64,000 bases of DNA from Rhodothermales bacterium (GTDB lineage Bacteria; Bacteroidota; Rhodothermia; Rhodothermales; UBA10348), in the NCBI GenBank assembly GCA_017643395.1, contig JAEPNP010000001.1, positions 331,806 to 395,805 on the forward strand. The letters are read 5' to 3'. Shown piece after piece: positions 54,870-63,882 of this stretch. The position numbers and the translations under genes were made by a program. The first letter of the stretch is position 1. Every line of letters starts with the position of its first letter. The notes below the pieces were generated by a model. The model was given only the letters and a program-made list of their open reading frames with translations. It did no database searches and was not told the origin of the DNA.

Positions 54870-55331
54870 ATGAAACATCTCGCCCTGTCGATGCTCCTGG
54901 TCGGGGCGGCCTGCTCCGAGGTCGCCGCTCAGGCCGATCGCGCAGCCGTCGAGGCCGTGGCGCGCCAGGCCCTCGACGCCATTTCAGAGCGCGATTCGAC
55001 GGCATTCATGGCGCTGATGCTGCCCGGAGCACGCGCCTATTCAGTCCGGGACCGAGACGTCCGCTTCCGGGATGTCACGGTGGATGCACAGGGCCTGGCA
55101 CAGGACGGGCCGATGTACCTGGAGAGAATGTGGGATCCGCAGGTCTTTGTGGATGGCGACCTGGCCATCGTATGGACGCGCTATGATTTCTGGCTCGACC
55201 GCACGTTCAGCCACTGTGGCACAGACGCCTTTCAGCTCTTTCGAACCCGGGAGGGCTGGAAAATTGCATCGATTGCCTACAACGTGAGCCGGGACTGTCC
55301 GGTAAGCCCTCTCGGAATTCCGCAGTTCTGA
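54870..55331 (+). CDS. Secreted NTF2/SnoaL-like protein
   Basis: 153 aa. Signal MKHLALSMLLVGAACSEVAAQA; Cys 15 could make it a lipoprotein. Cone fold pattern: AVEAVARQALDAISERDSTAFMALMLPGARAYSVRD, RFRDVTVDAQGLAQ, DLAIVWTRYDFWLDRTFSHCGTDAFQLFRTREGWKIASIAYNVSRD. The last strand block is that of DUF4440-type proteins. Two cysteines (FSHCG and SRDCP) could form a disulfide in the periplasm. Diverges from the thioredoxin-like gene by 84 nt and converges on the M20 gene, 6 nt from its stop. Confidence 0.8.
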   Translation: MKHLALSMLLVGAACSEVAAQADRAAVEAVARQALDAISERDSTAFMALMLPGARAYSVRDRDVRFRDVTVDAQGLAQDGPMYLERMWDPQVFVDGDLAIVWTRYDFWLDRTFSHCGTDAFQLFRTREGWKIASIAYNVSRDCPVSPLGIPQF

Positions 55332-55337
55332 GAGGTC

Positions 55338-56894
55338 TCAGTCATTGGTGCGTACGGTAGGATAGGTGATGCCCAACTGCTCCAGGTAGTTGTCGTACCG
55401 ATCCGGGTCATAGTAGAAGGCCTTCAGCTTTTCGCGATAGGCCCCCTGCCGCTCCGCGTTCATATGGATCGGCGGAGGCTCGTCGGGATCGAGGAACGAC
55501 GTGTAGGTCATCTCCGCCGTCTGCACCTCCCGATAGTAGTCCCAGGCCTGCTCCACCTTCTCCGGGTTCAGGAAGAAATCGAGCGCCGTACGCGCCATGA
55601 CGCGCGCCCCGGCCAGTGAGCCCTTGTGGGCGATGGGCGTGGCCATGGCCACCGCGCTGGACCAGTGGTGGCCTTGTATGCCCGGCATGTTGGCCGGGAA
55701 GCGCAGCGTGACGGTGGGCACGGCCCAGGAGATGTCGCCGATGTCGTCCGAGCCGCCGCTACGCCTGGGTCCAATCGGGACGCCGATGGTATCCAGCTCG
55801 GTGTTCAATCCACGCTCGCGGTTTCCAAGCTCTTTCTGCAGGGCACGAGCCAGCGTCTGGTCATCCTCAGACCACTCGGGCAGACCGACCACCTTGATGT
55901 GCTCGTACATGTTTTCTGCGATCACCTTGTTGAAATGCCGGGGCCAGGCCGCGCCCACCACCCGATAACTCATTTCGGTGTCCGTCATGAGCGCCGCACC
56001 CTGCGCCATGCGGGTGGCGGTGTCGAAGTTGGCCTTGATTCCGTCATAGGTCATCTCCCGGATGAAATACCAGACGGTGGCCTTGGAGGGAACGACGTTT
56101 GGTTGATCTCCGCCGTCCACGATGACGTAATGTGAGCGCTGGAGTGGGTGCAGATGTTCGCGTCGGAAATTCCAGCCGACGTTCATCAACTCGACGGCAT
56201 CGAGCGAACTGCGACCAGCCCAGGGGTCTCCGGCACCGTGGGCCGCATCACCGTCAAATGAGAACTGCACGCTGACCAGGCCCGTGCCGTGGGCCTGCCC
56301 GTAGCCCACCCTGAGATTGGACGAGACGTGGGTGAAAAAGACCAGATCGACGTCGGCGAAGTGCCCATCGCGCACGAACCATGCCTTCGATCCGAGCACT
56401 TCCTCCGCAACTCCAGGCCAGAGGACCAGCGTGCCCTGAATGTTCTCGCGCTCCATCACCTGCTTGACCGCGATCGCGGCGGCGACGTTGACGGCCGAGC
56501 CGGAATTGTGACCCTCACCATGGCCGGGAGCTCCCTCCACTAGCGGGTCGTGGTAGGCCACGCCGGGTTTCTGGTTCGCTTTGGGGATGCCGTCCAGGTC
56601 CGAGCCGAAGGCAATTACCGGCTCCCCGGAGCCCCATGTAGCCCACCACGCGGTAGGTATACCGGAAATGCCTCGCTCCACATGGAATCCGTTCTCTTCC
56701 AGAATGGCCGTGACATAACGGCTTGTTTCAACCTCCTGAAAGCCGAGTTCGGAGAATGAGAAGATCTTGTCGACCATGACCTGGACCAGCTTCGCCTGGG
56801 CAGCGGCAGCCTCGTCGGCTTGCTGGATCAGTCGATCCTGGGCCTGTGCGGTCACGGCGAGGGCCAGGGTGAGGATGCAGAGGGAGAGTCGCAT
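55338..56894 (-). CDS. Secreted M20 amidohydrolase (AbgB/p-aminobenzoyl-glutamate hydrolase-like)
   Basis: 518 aa with signal peptide MRLSLCILTLALAVTAQA. M20 metallopeptidase: GSDLDGIP, GHGEGHNSG (the AbgB-type GHGxGHN), VAEEVLGSK with the catalytic Glu, FFTHVSS and the C-terminal zinc His in IQGHHWSS; the lid domain begins near GTGLVSVQFSFDGDAAHGA. The family hydrolyses amide bonds of N-acyl amino acids and p-aminobenzoyl-glutamate; the exact substrate is open. Export suggests a scavenging role. The 95-nt gap upstream to the sensor kinase (56895-56989) shows nothing distinctive. Confidence 0.92.
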   Translation of the reverse strand: MRLSLCILTLALAVTAQAQDRLIQQADEAAAAQAKLVQVMVDKIFSFSELGFQEVETSRYVTAILEENGFHVERGISGIPTAWWATWGSGEPVIAFGSDLDGIPKANQKPGVAYHDPLVEGAPGHGEGHNSGSAVNVAAAIAVKQVMERENIQGTLVLWPGVAEEVLGSKAWFVRDGHFADVDLVFFTHVSSNLRVGYGQAHGTGLVSVQFSFDGDAAHGAGDPWAGRSSLDAVELMNVGWNFRREHLHPLQRSHYVIVDGGDQPNVVPSKATVWYFIREMTYDGIKANFDTATRMAQGAALMTDTEMSYRVVGAAWPRHFNKVIAENMYEHIKVVGLPEWSEDDQTLARALQKELGNRERGLNTELDTIGVPIGPRRSGGSDDIGDISWAVPTVTLRFPANMPGIQGHHWSSAVAMATPIAHKGSLAGARVMARTALDFFLNPEKVEQAWDYYREVQTAEMTYTSFLDPDEPPPIHMNAERQGAYREKLKAFYYDPDRYDNYLEQLGITYPTVRTND

Positions 56895-56989
56895 GGCGCC
56901 GTCGTCTGTGAGACGCCAGAATAGGTCATGTACGGATTCGCCGCCCTGCGCCCCCCTGGGTCGCGCTGTAAGGTCAGCCTTGCGGGGGC

Positions 56990-59900
56990 TCAGGCCGAGC
57001 GCTGGTGCTTGAAGGCAGGCCCTCGCTCGACGCGCGTCTGAATCCGAATGGTGGACCGCGTGCCGTAGTCTGCGGCCGACTTGATGCTCAGGGTGCCCCC
57101 GAACAGGGCCAGGCGCTCGCGCACGCTGTAGAGCCCGAACCCGCCGGCCGCACCGACATCGCCCGTCTGTTCGCTGTCGAACCCACGGCCCTTGTCGCGT
57201 ACATGGATCTCCAGACCGCCCTCAATGTCTTTCATCTCGACCCAGGCGCGACTGGTGCCTGAGTGTTTGGCGACGTTGAACAGGAGTTCGCGCACAATCT
57301 GAAAGAGCAGGACCCGCATGTCCTCATCGGGGATGTGGAAGGAGTGGACCGCACGCAGTGACACCTGCAACCCGTGCAGGCTCTTCATCTGTGCGAACAG
57401 CCACTCCAGCGCCTCTTTGAGTCCCTCGTTCTTCAGGATGGGAGGGCTCAGATCCACAGTCAGCTGGCGCGTGAGTCGCACACTCTCGTCCAGCCACTCG
57501 TCCATGGCCTGAAGCTTCTTGAGGATGGGCTCTGTCTTTCCTGCTCGTGCGTCCTTCCGCACACGATTGAGTTGGAGCTGGACCCCGCAGAGTAGTTGCT
57601 GGAGGTTGTCGTGCAGGATTTGGGAAATCCGACGACGCTCCTCCTGCTCGGCCATGGTCAGGCGAGAGGCGGCATCGCGAAGCTGGCCCGTGCGCTCGGC
57701 AACCTGCTCCTCGAGCGACTCATTCAGCTGCCGGATTTCGTCCAGCAGGCCCTCCACCTGTCGTCTCGATTCGATGTGGCCGGTCACGTCGACGGCCACC
57801 GTCATCAGCGAAGTGACCTCGCCTGTCTCACTGAACACCGGTGCCAGACTGAAGTGGAAGAAGACGTCTTCCGGCACGCCCGTGCCCTTTTGGTCGATCT
57901 TGACGGGGAACTCGGTCGCGATATAAACCTCCCCGGTGTCGTACACCCTGTGCATGAGCTGGATGGCGGGCGCATCCCTCGGCAGCTCCGGAAACACCTC
58001 ATAGATCGTCTTCCCGATGACCTCGGAACGACCGATCATCTCCAGGTAGCGCTCGTTGGCGAGCTCATGCGTGAAGTCCGGCGCGGACCACACGGCTACT
58101 GCCACCGGGGCCTGCATCAGGAGCCGGGTCAGCTTTTCGTTGGTGGATTTGTGCAACTGACCGATCTGGACCTGCGCGCCCACTTGAGCGATCAACTCTC
58201 CGGCCGAGAAGGGCTTGACCACGTACGCGTCTGCGCCTGCTGAAATGCCCTCGATGCGCGCTTCTTCGCCGGCCCGCGCGGACAACAGGATGACGCGCAC
58301 CGAGGCCAGGTCGGCATCAGCCCGGATCGCCTCGAGCAATTCGAACCCGTCCAGTTCGGGCATCATCACATCGGACAGAATCACATCAGGATGGTGCAGC
58401 CGGGCGGCCTTCAAGGCCTGCTCCCCATTGCCGACCGCGACGACCTCGTAGTCCTGCTCGGCGAGCAGGCGGTGGAGATAGTCCCGCATGTCAGCGTTGT
58501 CTTCGGCCAGCACCACCTTGCCCCGCGGCCGCGCTGGTCCGGTCGCCTCCAGCACAGGATCGGCAGCGGCAAGAGGAACCGAATCGTCATCGGGCAGCCA
58601 CCTGCGGACTTCCTCCAGATACGGCGTAGATGCGCCCGACGGCAGGGGGTGATCGTCGGTCTCGCGCACGAGTTCGGGATCCAGGTGTCCCGCTCCCGCA
58701 GGGATGGTGATCCGAAAGCAGCTTCCCACCCCGAGCGTGCTCTCCACGGAGACCGAGCCTCCGTGCATGTGGGCGAGTTCCTGAACGAGCGACAACCCGA
58801 TCCCCGTGCCCTCGGCCGTGCGTCCCTGCGCACCCTCTACCCGGTGGAAGCGCTCGAAGAGGTGCGGCAGGTCTGCTTCGGGGATTCCGGTGCCTGTGTC
58901 TTCCACCTGCAGCTCAATGCGGCCCTCCACACTTCGGATAAACACGCCGATGTGGCCCTCAAACGTGTGTTTGAAGGCGTTGGAGATCAGATTGAGCACA
59001 ATCTTTTCCCACAGGTTGCGATCTACGAAGACCGGTTCCGGAATCGGATCACATTGGATCCGCAGCTCCATGCCGGCCCGCTCAATGGTGCTGCGAAAGA
59101 TGCTCGCCAGCTCCGTGGTGAAATGGGCGAGGTCGGTCTTTTCGTACACCGCGCGAAGCCGGCCCGCCTCAATCCGCGAGAAATCGAGCAGCGTATTGAC
59201 CAGCTTCAGGAGTCGGAGCGAGTTGCGATGTACAAGCTCGGCCCGCTCGCGCTGGCGGCCGGCGAGCACCTGCTCCTGATCGGCCAGGGCATCCTCTACC
59301 GGTCCCAGAATGAGCGTCAGCGGCGTGCGGAATTCGTGGCTGACGTTGCTGAAGAAGGTGGTTTTTGCCTGGTCGAGTTCGGCAAGGGCTTCTGCACGCC
59401 GCCGCTCCGCCTCGAAGGCCTGGGACTCACCGACCGCCGTCGCGATCGTCGTCGCGACCAGATTGAGATATTCCCGATACTCCTGATCGAAAGGAATCCT
59501 CGGACTGATGCCTGATACCATCACCCCCGAAGCGGCCTCCTGACCTGGCTGGATGATGGGTAACACGAGGGCTTCTTCGATCGGCTCCGGCCATGGACCG
59601 GCCACCAGCTCGCCGCACCTGGCGGTGACATCCGTCAGGTGTCTCGCTTCCCCCGCTTGCATGACGGCTCCGATCTCCCATAGATCTGCCGATGAGTCAG
59701 GATGCACCTCTTCCGGCGCGGCGGGCTCGCCAACCCCGGGCACCGTGGAAACGACACGACGGGCCGTGTCGGCCTGCGGATCATCCAGATAGATCAGCAA
59801 AAACGGAATGTCGCTCGGTGCCTCGGCAAGAACCGCAGCCGCCGCCTCGCATGCCTCAGTCTCCGAATGAGCACCTCGGGTGGCCGCGGCCAATTGAGCC

Positions 59901-60418
59901 AGGGATTGCATGCGGCGATCGGCCAGGACTTGACCGGTGGTCTCGGTCAGCACGACCAGAATCCCTTCCACCTCTCCGGATTCAACGCGGACCGGACTAT
60001 GGCTGTAGGTCCAGAAGACCTCTTCCATGCGGCCGTTCCGAAGAATCGGGACGAGCTGATTTTCACTCCAGGTCGACTCGCCTTCCCGGACCCGCTCGAT
60101 CTGGGGTTCGATGAAATTCCAGATATCCGTCCAGCATTCCTCTCCGCGTTGGCCGAACGCAGCGGGGTGACGCAATTCCCCGAGACTTGGACGGTAGGGG
60201 TCGTTGTAGAACTGGATCAGCTCTTTCCCCCACCACAAGAACATCGGGTAGCGGGAGGCGAAGAGGATCGACAGCGTCGTCTTCAGACTGGGTGGCCACT
60301 GCTCAGGGGGGCCTACGGGAGACCGTGACCAGTCGTATTCCCGCGCCATCGCGCCCATCTCTCCGCCACCGGAGAGGAAGTACAGGTGGTCCTGGTCGCG
60401 AGCGACGTGTCCTGCCAT
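56990..60418 (-). CDS. Hybrid sensor with two histidine-kinase modules, PAS, GAF and receiver
   Basis: 1142 aa, no membrane segment. PAS-like N-domain (about 30-165, SRYPMFLWWGKELIQFYND), GAF-like domain (about 175-340), HisKA with His 361 (NVSHEFRTP), HATPase (N480; DTGTGIP, GTGIGLSLV), receiver (about 634-752) with Asp 683 (LSDVMMPELDG) and Lys 735, PAS (about 765-885), coiled coil (886-915), then a second kinase of the NarL/HisKA_3 kind: His 936 (QILHDNLQQLL), HATPase Asn 1048 and RDKGRGF, GGFGLYSVRERL. The last three-domain block is a complete orthodox-response kinase of the LuxR-partner type. It starts 22 nt downstream of pxpC and may be cotranscribed. Confidence 0.93.
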   Translation of the reverse strand: MAGHVARDQDHLYFLSGGGEMGAMAREYDWSRSPVGPPEQWPPSLKTTLSILFASRYPMFLWWGKELIQFYNDPYRPSLGELRHPAAFGQRGEECWTDIWNFIEPQIERVREGESTWSENQLVPILRNGRMEEVFWTYSHSPVRVESGEVEGILVVLTETTGQVLADRRMQSLAQLAAATRGAHSETEACEAAAAVLAEAPSDIPFLLIYLDDPQADTARRVVSTVPGVGEPAAPEEVHPDSSADLWEIGAVMQAGEARHLTDVTARCGELVAGPWPEPIEEALVLPIIQPGQEAASGVMVSGISPRIPFDQEYREYLNLVATTIATAVGESQAFEAERRRAEALAELDQAKTTFFSNVSHEFRTPLTLILGPVEDALADQEQVLAGRQRERAELVHRNSLRLLKLVNTLLDFSRIEAGRLRAVYEKTDLAHFTTELASIFRSTIERAGMELRIQCDPIPEPVFVDRNLWEKIVLNLISNAFKHTFEGHIGVFIRSVEGRIELQVEDTGTGIPEADLPHLFERFHRVEGAQGRTAEGTGIGLSLVQELAHMHGGSVSVESTLGVGSCFRITIPAGAGHLDPELVRETDDHPLPSGASTPYLEEVRRWLPDDDSVPLAAADPVLEATGPARPRGKVVLAEDNADMRDYLHRLLAEQDYEVVAVGNGEQALKAARLHHPDVILSDVMMPELDGFELLEAIRADADLASVRVILLSARAGEEARIEGISAGADAYVVKPFSAGELIAQVGAQVQIGQLHKSTNEKLTRLLMQAPVAVAVWSAPDFTHELANERYLEMIGRSEVIGKTIYEVFPELPRDAPAIQLMHRVYDTGEVYIATEFPVKIDQKGTGVPEDVFFHFSLAPVFSETGEVTSLMTVAVDVTGHIESRRQVEGLLDEIRQLNESLEEQVAERTGQLRDAASRLTMAEQEERRRISQILHDNLQQLLCGVQLQLNRVRKDARAGKTEPILKKLQAMDEWLDESVRLTRQLTVDLSPPILKNEGLKEALEWLFAQMKSLHGLQVSLRAVHSFHIPDEDMRVLLFQIVRELLFNVAKHSGTSRAWVEMKDIEGGLEIHVRDKGRGFDSEQTGDVGAAGGFGLYSVRERLALFGGTLSIKSAADYGTRSTIRIQTRVERGPAFKHQRSA

Positions 60419-60440
60419 GCGTTGGAATTCGTGCCCCTGC

Positions 60441-61340
60441 TCAGCGCAATTCGAAGAAACTCCGATGCGAGCTAGACACGCGACGGATCACCTCAGGGTT
60501 TCCAAGTTTGAAGCGAACGGCCTCGCCCGGGCGGATTTGTGCCAAACGATCCAGATCGCGGGGCGAAACGCTACCCAGTTTTGCGTAGCCACCGATGGTC
60601 GGGCGGTCTCGCATGAATACGAGTGGCCTTCCCGAGGGCGGCACCTGAACGGTGCCGTCTACCAGCGGCACCGAGTCGAGCACGCGAGGACCGGACGCAA
60701 GTTGGGCCCCGGAAAGGTGACGGGCGATGCGATTGCTGCTGGGTTGAATGGTCCAGCCAGTGTGGAGGAAGGTGTGCTGGTCTTCTTCGGAGAATCGGCC
60801 CCATTCGTAGCCAGGCAAAAAGGCGAAGGCCGTCTCGCTTCTGGCGTGTACCTCGGGGCGAACCCGGGCCGGCCGGGCGTTCCCACCCTCCCAGCGCAGT
60901 TCGTCGCCGGCCCTCACCGGCGAGAGCCCGACTCCCTCGCGCATCACCACGGAGGCAGAGCCAAGAAATCTCGGCGCGACCAGCCCTCCCGGGAAGGCCA
61001 GGTAGGCGTAGTTGCCGTCGGCTGCATATCGCAGGCTCAGTGTCTGTCCCGCTTGTACGCGGACAGCGCTCCAGGGGGCAATGCGCTCGTCGTCCAGGGT
61101 GGCCGTGCAATCCGCCCCGGTCAGCGCGCAGAGTCCATCGTCCATGAACTGCACCGTGAGTCCGCCGAAAGCGACTTCCAGGAGCGGGGCGTTTATCGGG
61201 TTGGCCAGTAGCCGGTTGGCCCAGAGGAAGGCCTCACGGTCCATGGGGCCGCCCGGTGCCAGGCCTCGTCGGGCCTGTCCCATGCGGCCGAGATCCTGAA
61301 TGGTCGTCAGCGTACCCGGGCTGTGAATCACGGCCGTCAC
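60441..61340 (-). CDS. pxpC: 5-oxoprolinase subunit C (biotin-dependent carboxylase-like)
   Basis: 299 aa from GTG 61340 overlapping the pxpB stop (GTGA). PxpC (formerly YbgK-type) family with PGTLTTIQDLGRMGQARRGLAPGGPMDREAF near the N-terminus and LVFMRDRPTIGGYAKLGSVSPRDLDRLAQIRPGEAVRF near the C-terminus, the second being characteristic. It forms the ATP-dependent 5-oxoproline hydrolysing complex with PxpB and PxpA. Confidence 0.95.
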   Translation of the reverse strand: MTAVIHSPGTLTTIQDLGRMGQARRGLAPGGPMDREAFLWANRLLANPINAPLLEVAFGGLTVQFMDDGLCALTGADCTATLDDERIAPWSAVRVQAGQTLSLRYAADGNYAYLAFPGGLVAPRFLGSASVVMREGVGLSPVRAGDELRWEGGNARPARVRPEVHARSETAFAFLPGYEWGRFSEEDQHTFLHTGWTIQPSSNRIARHLSGAQLASGPRVLDSVPLVDGTVQVPPSGRPLVFMRDRPTIGGYAKLGSVSPRDLDRLAQIRPGEAVRFKLGNPEVIRRVSSSHRSFFELR

Positions 61341-62008
61341 GAGGCGCGGGCGAATTCTTGCTCGGTGATGGCCCGAAAACGGACCTGATCTCCGGGCATG
61401 AACCGTGCAAGCCGTTGTTCGGCATCTGCGAAGAGGGATGCGGGCACCCTGCCGATGAGCTGCCAGCCGCCCGGACCGTTTGAGGGATATACCGCGGTGC
61501 GCCGATCTGCCAGTCCGACGCTGCCGGCCGCGACGTCCGGACGAGGCGCGTCGCGCCGGGGCGTCGCCAGCCTGGAGTCGAGGTCGCCCAGGTAGGCAAA
61601 GCCGGGCGAGAATCCTACAGCGAGCACCGTATAGGTGCTTTCTGCGTGGATCCGGGCGAGGTCCTGCGGAGTCAGCGAGTGCCGCTGCGCCACCGCCTCG
61701 AGGTCGGGAGCCAGCGCCGGGGAGTAGCACGCCGGGAGCTCGATGGTCTGCGGTGAGGATGTCACTGGAGGCGGCTGCTCCAGAAGTCCTTTTGCGAAGT
61801 CTGACAGGCGGCGTTCGACGATTCGCGGATCCCAGGATTCGGGGCGGCCGGTCACCAGGAGGGCATTGAAGGCCGGTACCGTGTCGACGACTTCGAGATC
61901 GCAAGCCAGGATCGCCTGCTCAAGGGCGAGAATGACGGCAACGGTGGACGCACTGGGAGCGAGCGGCAGCGTTATCAGGGCACTCCAGGGTGCGGGATGC
62001 GAGATCAC
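61337..62008 (-). CDS. pxpB: 5-oxoprolinase subunit B
   Basis: 223 aa from GTG 62008 overlapping the pxpA stop (GTGA). Allophanate-hydrolase-subunit-1-like (YbgJ) fold. TYTVLAVGFSPGFAYLGDLD and SNGPGGWQLIGRVPASLF are signature segments. With PxpC it phosphorylates the substrate ring before hydrolysis, according to the characterised bacterial system. Start choice is fixed by the tight overlap. Confidence 0.95.
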   Translation of the reverse strand: MISHPAPWSALITLPLAPSASTVAVILALEQAILACDLEVVDTVPAFNALLVTGRPESWDPRIVERRLSDFAKGLLEQPPPVTSSPQTIELPACYSPALAPDLEAVAQRHSLTPQDLARIHAESTYTVLAVGFSPGFAYLGDLDSRLATPRRDAPRPDVAAGSVGLADRRTAVYPSNGPGGWQLIGRVPASLFADAEQRLARFMPGDQVRFRAITEQEFARAS

Positions 62009-62736
62009 GGACTGCGTGGGATGAGCGCGCGCACGCGTCGCACGGCTTCCAGCGCGACCGGATTGTCGCCGTGCACGCAGAGCGTATCGGCGCGGATCTG
62101 CAAGGGCCCGTCAGGAGTCTGGACCGTACCGGCAAGAAGCATCTCCACGTGGCGCTCCACCTCCTCGGGGTCCTCGAGTACGGAGCCGGCATGCCGCCGG
62201 GACTGCAGCCTGCCGTCGGACCGGTAGCGGCGATCCGCGAATGCTTCGAAAGCGAGTTGCAGACCGGTGTTCTGCAGCGCGAGCGCGTGGCGATCGCGAT
62301 CGGGGGTGGCCTGGAGCACGAAGACCAGGGAGGGGTCCACAGCGGCTACGGCCTGCCCCAATCGGACCAACAGACCCCAATCCTCCATCATCGCGTTGTA
62401 CAGGGCACCATGCGGCTTGACGTGGTGCAGGGTGACGCCCTCGGCGCGGGCCACGGCCTGCAGGGCACCGATCTGAGCCTGAACCTCGTGGACCAGAGTG
62501 TCGATGGGCATGTCGATGCGGAGGCGCCCGAAGTGTCGCTTGTCCGGGTAGCCCGGGTGGGCACCGGCTCGCACGTTGTGTTCAGCTGCTAGCGCAAGCG
62601 TGCGCGCCATCGTGTCCGGATCTCCGGCGTGACCGCCACAGGCGATGTTCGCCCAGTCGATGAGCGGCATGACTTCAGCGTCCCGGCCCTTTTGCCAGGG
62701 CCCGAAGGACTCCCCCATATCGCAGTTCAGCAGCAT
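62005..62736 (-). CDS. pxpA: 5-oxoprolinase subunit A (LamB/YcsF family)
   Basis: 243 aa from ATG 62736 (MLLNCDMGESFGPWQKG); the frame runs 16 codons further up but that region is non-conserved in character. LamB/YcsF fold with LNCDMGESFG, NIACGGHAGD, AHPGYPD, VKPHGALYN and ADTLCVHGDNP. Together pxpA, pxpB and pxpC encode the complete prokaryotic 5-oxoprolinase, turning 5-oxoproline plus ATP into glutamate; each junction is a 4-nt overlap. Confidence 0.95.
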   Translation of the reverse strand: MLLNCDMGESFGPWQKGRDAEVMPLIDWANIACGGHAGDPDTMARTLALAAEHNVRAGAHPGYPDKRHFGRLRIDMPIDTLVHEVQAQIGALQAVARAEGVTLHHVKPHGALYNAMMEDWGLLVRLGQAVAAVDPSLVFVLQATPDRDRHALALQNTGLQLAFEAFADRRYRSDGRLQSRRHAGSVLEDPEEVERHVEMLLAGTVQTPDGPLQIRADTLCVHGDNPVALEAVRRVRALIPRSP

Positions 62737-62799
62737 CGGCGAAAGATACACGGGCGGGACGGCCCTGATGTAGCTTGCCGCCAAACCAACCCGGATGCA

Positions 62800-63876
62800 A
62801 TGACCGCAGGAGACCGCGCCTTTCTCAAGGAGCTTCTAGACACCCCCAGCCCCACCGGATTCGAACTTCCAGGCCAGCGCGTCTGGGCTCGCCGCGTGCG
62901 CGAGTTCGCCTCGGAGGTCGGCAACGATGCCTATGGCAACACCTGGGCAACGCTGAATGGGCGCGGCGGTCCGACCCTGATGCTGGAGGCCCACGCGGAC
63001 GAAATCGGTTTCATGGTGAAGTACATCACCGACGACGGATTTCTGCATGTCGACCGCATCGGTGGCTCCGATCATGCGATTGCACGTGGCAAACGGATTC
63101 GGATTCTTGGGGACGATGGCCCCGTGCTTGGCGTCATCGGAAATACCGCGATTCACCTCCGTGAGCGGGGTACGGAAGAGAAGGCGCCGAAGCTGGAAGA
63201 GCTGTTTGTGGACATCGGTGCCGGCAGCCCGGACGAGGTCGCGCAGCGTGGCATTCGGGTAGGTCACCCGGCTGTGTACACGGACTCGGTCGATGAGCTC
63301 GGCGACGGGAAACTGATCGGACGCGCCCTGGACAATCGGCTTGGTGGATTTGTGATTGCGAAGGTGCTGGAGAACCTGGCGGCGTCGGCCGACCCTCCCG
63401 TTGCGACGGTGCTTGCCGTGAACGCGGTTCAGGAGGAGATCGGTGGAAATGGGGCACGCATGGTGTCGTACCGGTTGGAACCTCAGATTGCGCTCGTGCT
63501 GGATGTCACCCATGCCACGGACTCGCCGGGGATCAAGAAGGAGAAGCACGGAAAGGTGGTGCTTGGGGAAGGTCCGTCCATCACACACGGCACGGTGAAT
63601 CACCCCCTGATCGTCGAGCGGCTGATGAAGCTAGCGGAGGCGGAGAGTATCCCGCTGCAACATGAAGCCAGCAGCCGCTTCTCCGGCACGGATACGGACA
63701 AGATCTTCGTTACCAAGCGGGGCATACCCAGCGCGCTGATCTCGATTCCCATGCGATACATGCATTCGACGATCGAGATGGTGGATCTGAGAGATGTGGA
63801 GAGGACCGTGGCGCTGATGACGGCGTTCGCGCGGTCGATTGGGCCAGACGAGTCCTTCCGAAGCAGTCTGGCGTAG
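62800..63876 (+). CDS. M42-family aminopeptidase/endoglucanase-like peptidase
   Basis: 358 aa from ATG 62800 (MTAGDRAFLKELLDTPSPTGFE). Cytoplasmic tetrahedral-type M42 peptidase. Zinc and catalytic residues: His in LEAHADEIGF, Asp in GRALDNRLGG, Glu pair in NAVQEEIGGN, Asp in LDVTHATD and His in IPMRYMHST. These are complete, so an active dinuclear aminopeptidase is expected, degrading peptides in the cytosol. An ATG 5 nt upstream is out of frame. It diverges from pxpA by 63 nt. Confidence 0.93.
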   Translation: MTAGDRAFLKELLDTPSPTGFELPGQRVWARRVREFASEVGNDAYGNTWATLNGRGGPTLMLEAHADEIGFMVKYITDDGFLHVDRIGGSDHAIARGKRIRILGDDGPVLGVIGNTAIHLRERGTEEKAPKLEELFVDIGAGSPDEVAQRGIRVGHPAVYTDSVDELGDGKLIGRALDNRLGGFVIAKVLENLAASADPPVATVLAVNAVQEEIGGNGARMVSYRLEPQIALVLDVTHATDSPGIKKEKHGKVVLGEGPSITHGTVNHPLIVERLMKLAEAESIPLQHEASSRFSGTDTDKIFVTKRGIPSALISIPMRYMHSTIEMVDLRDVERTVALMTAFARSIGPDESFRSSLA

Positions 63877-63882
63877 ACAGGA

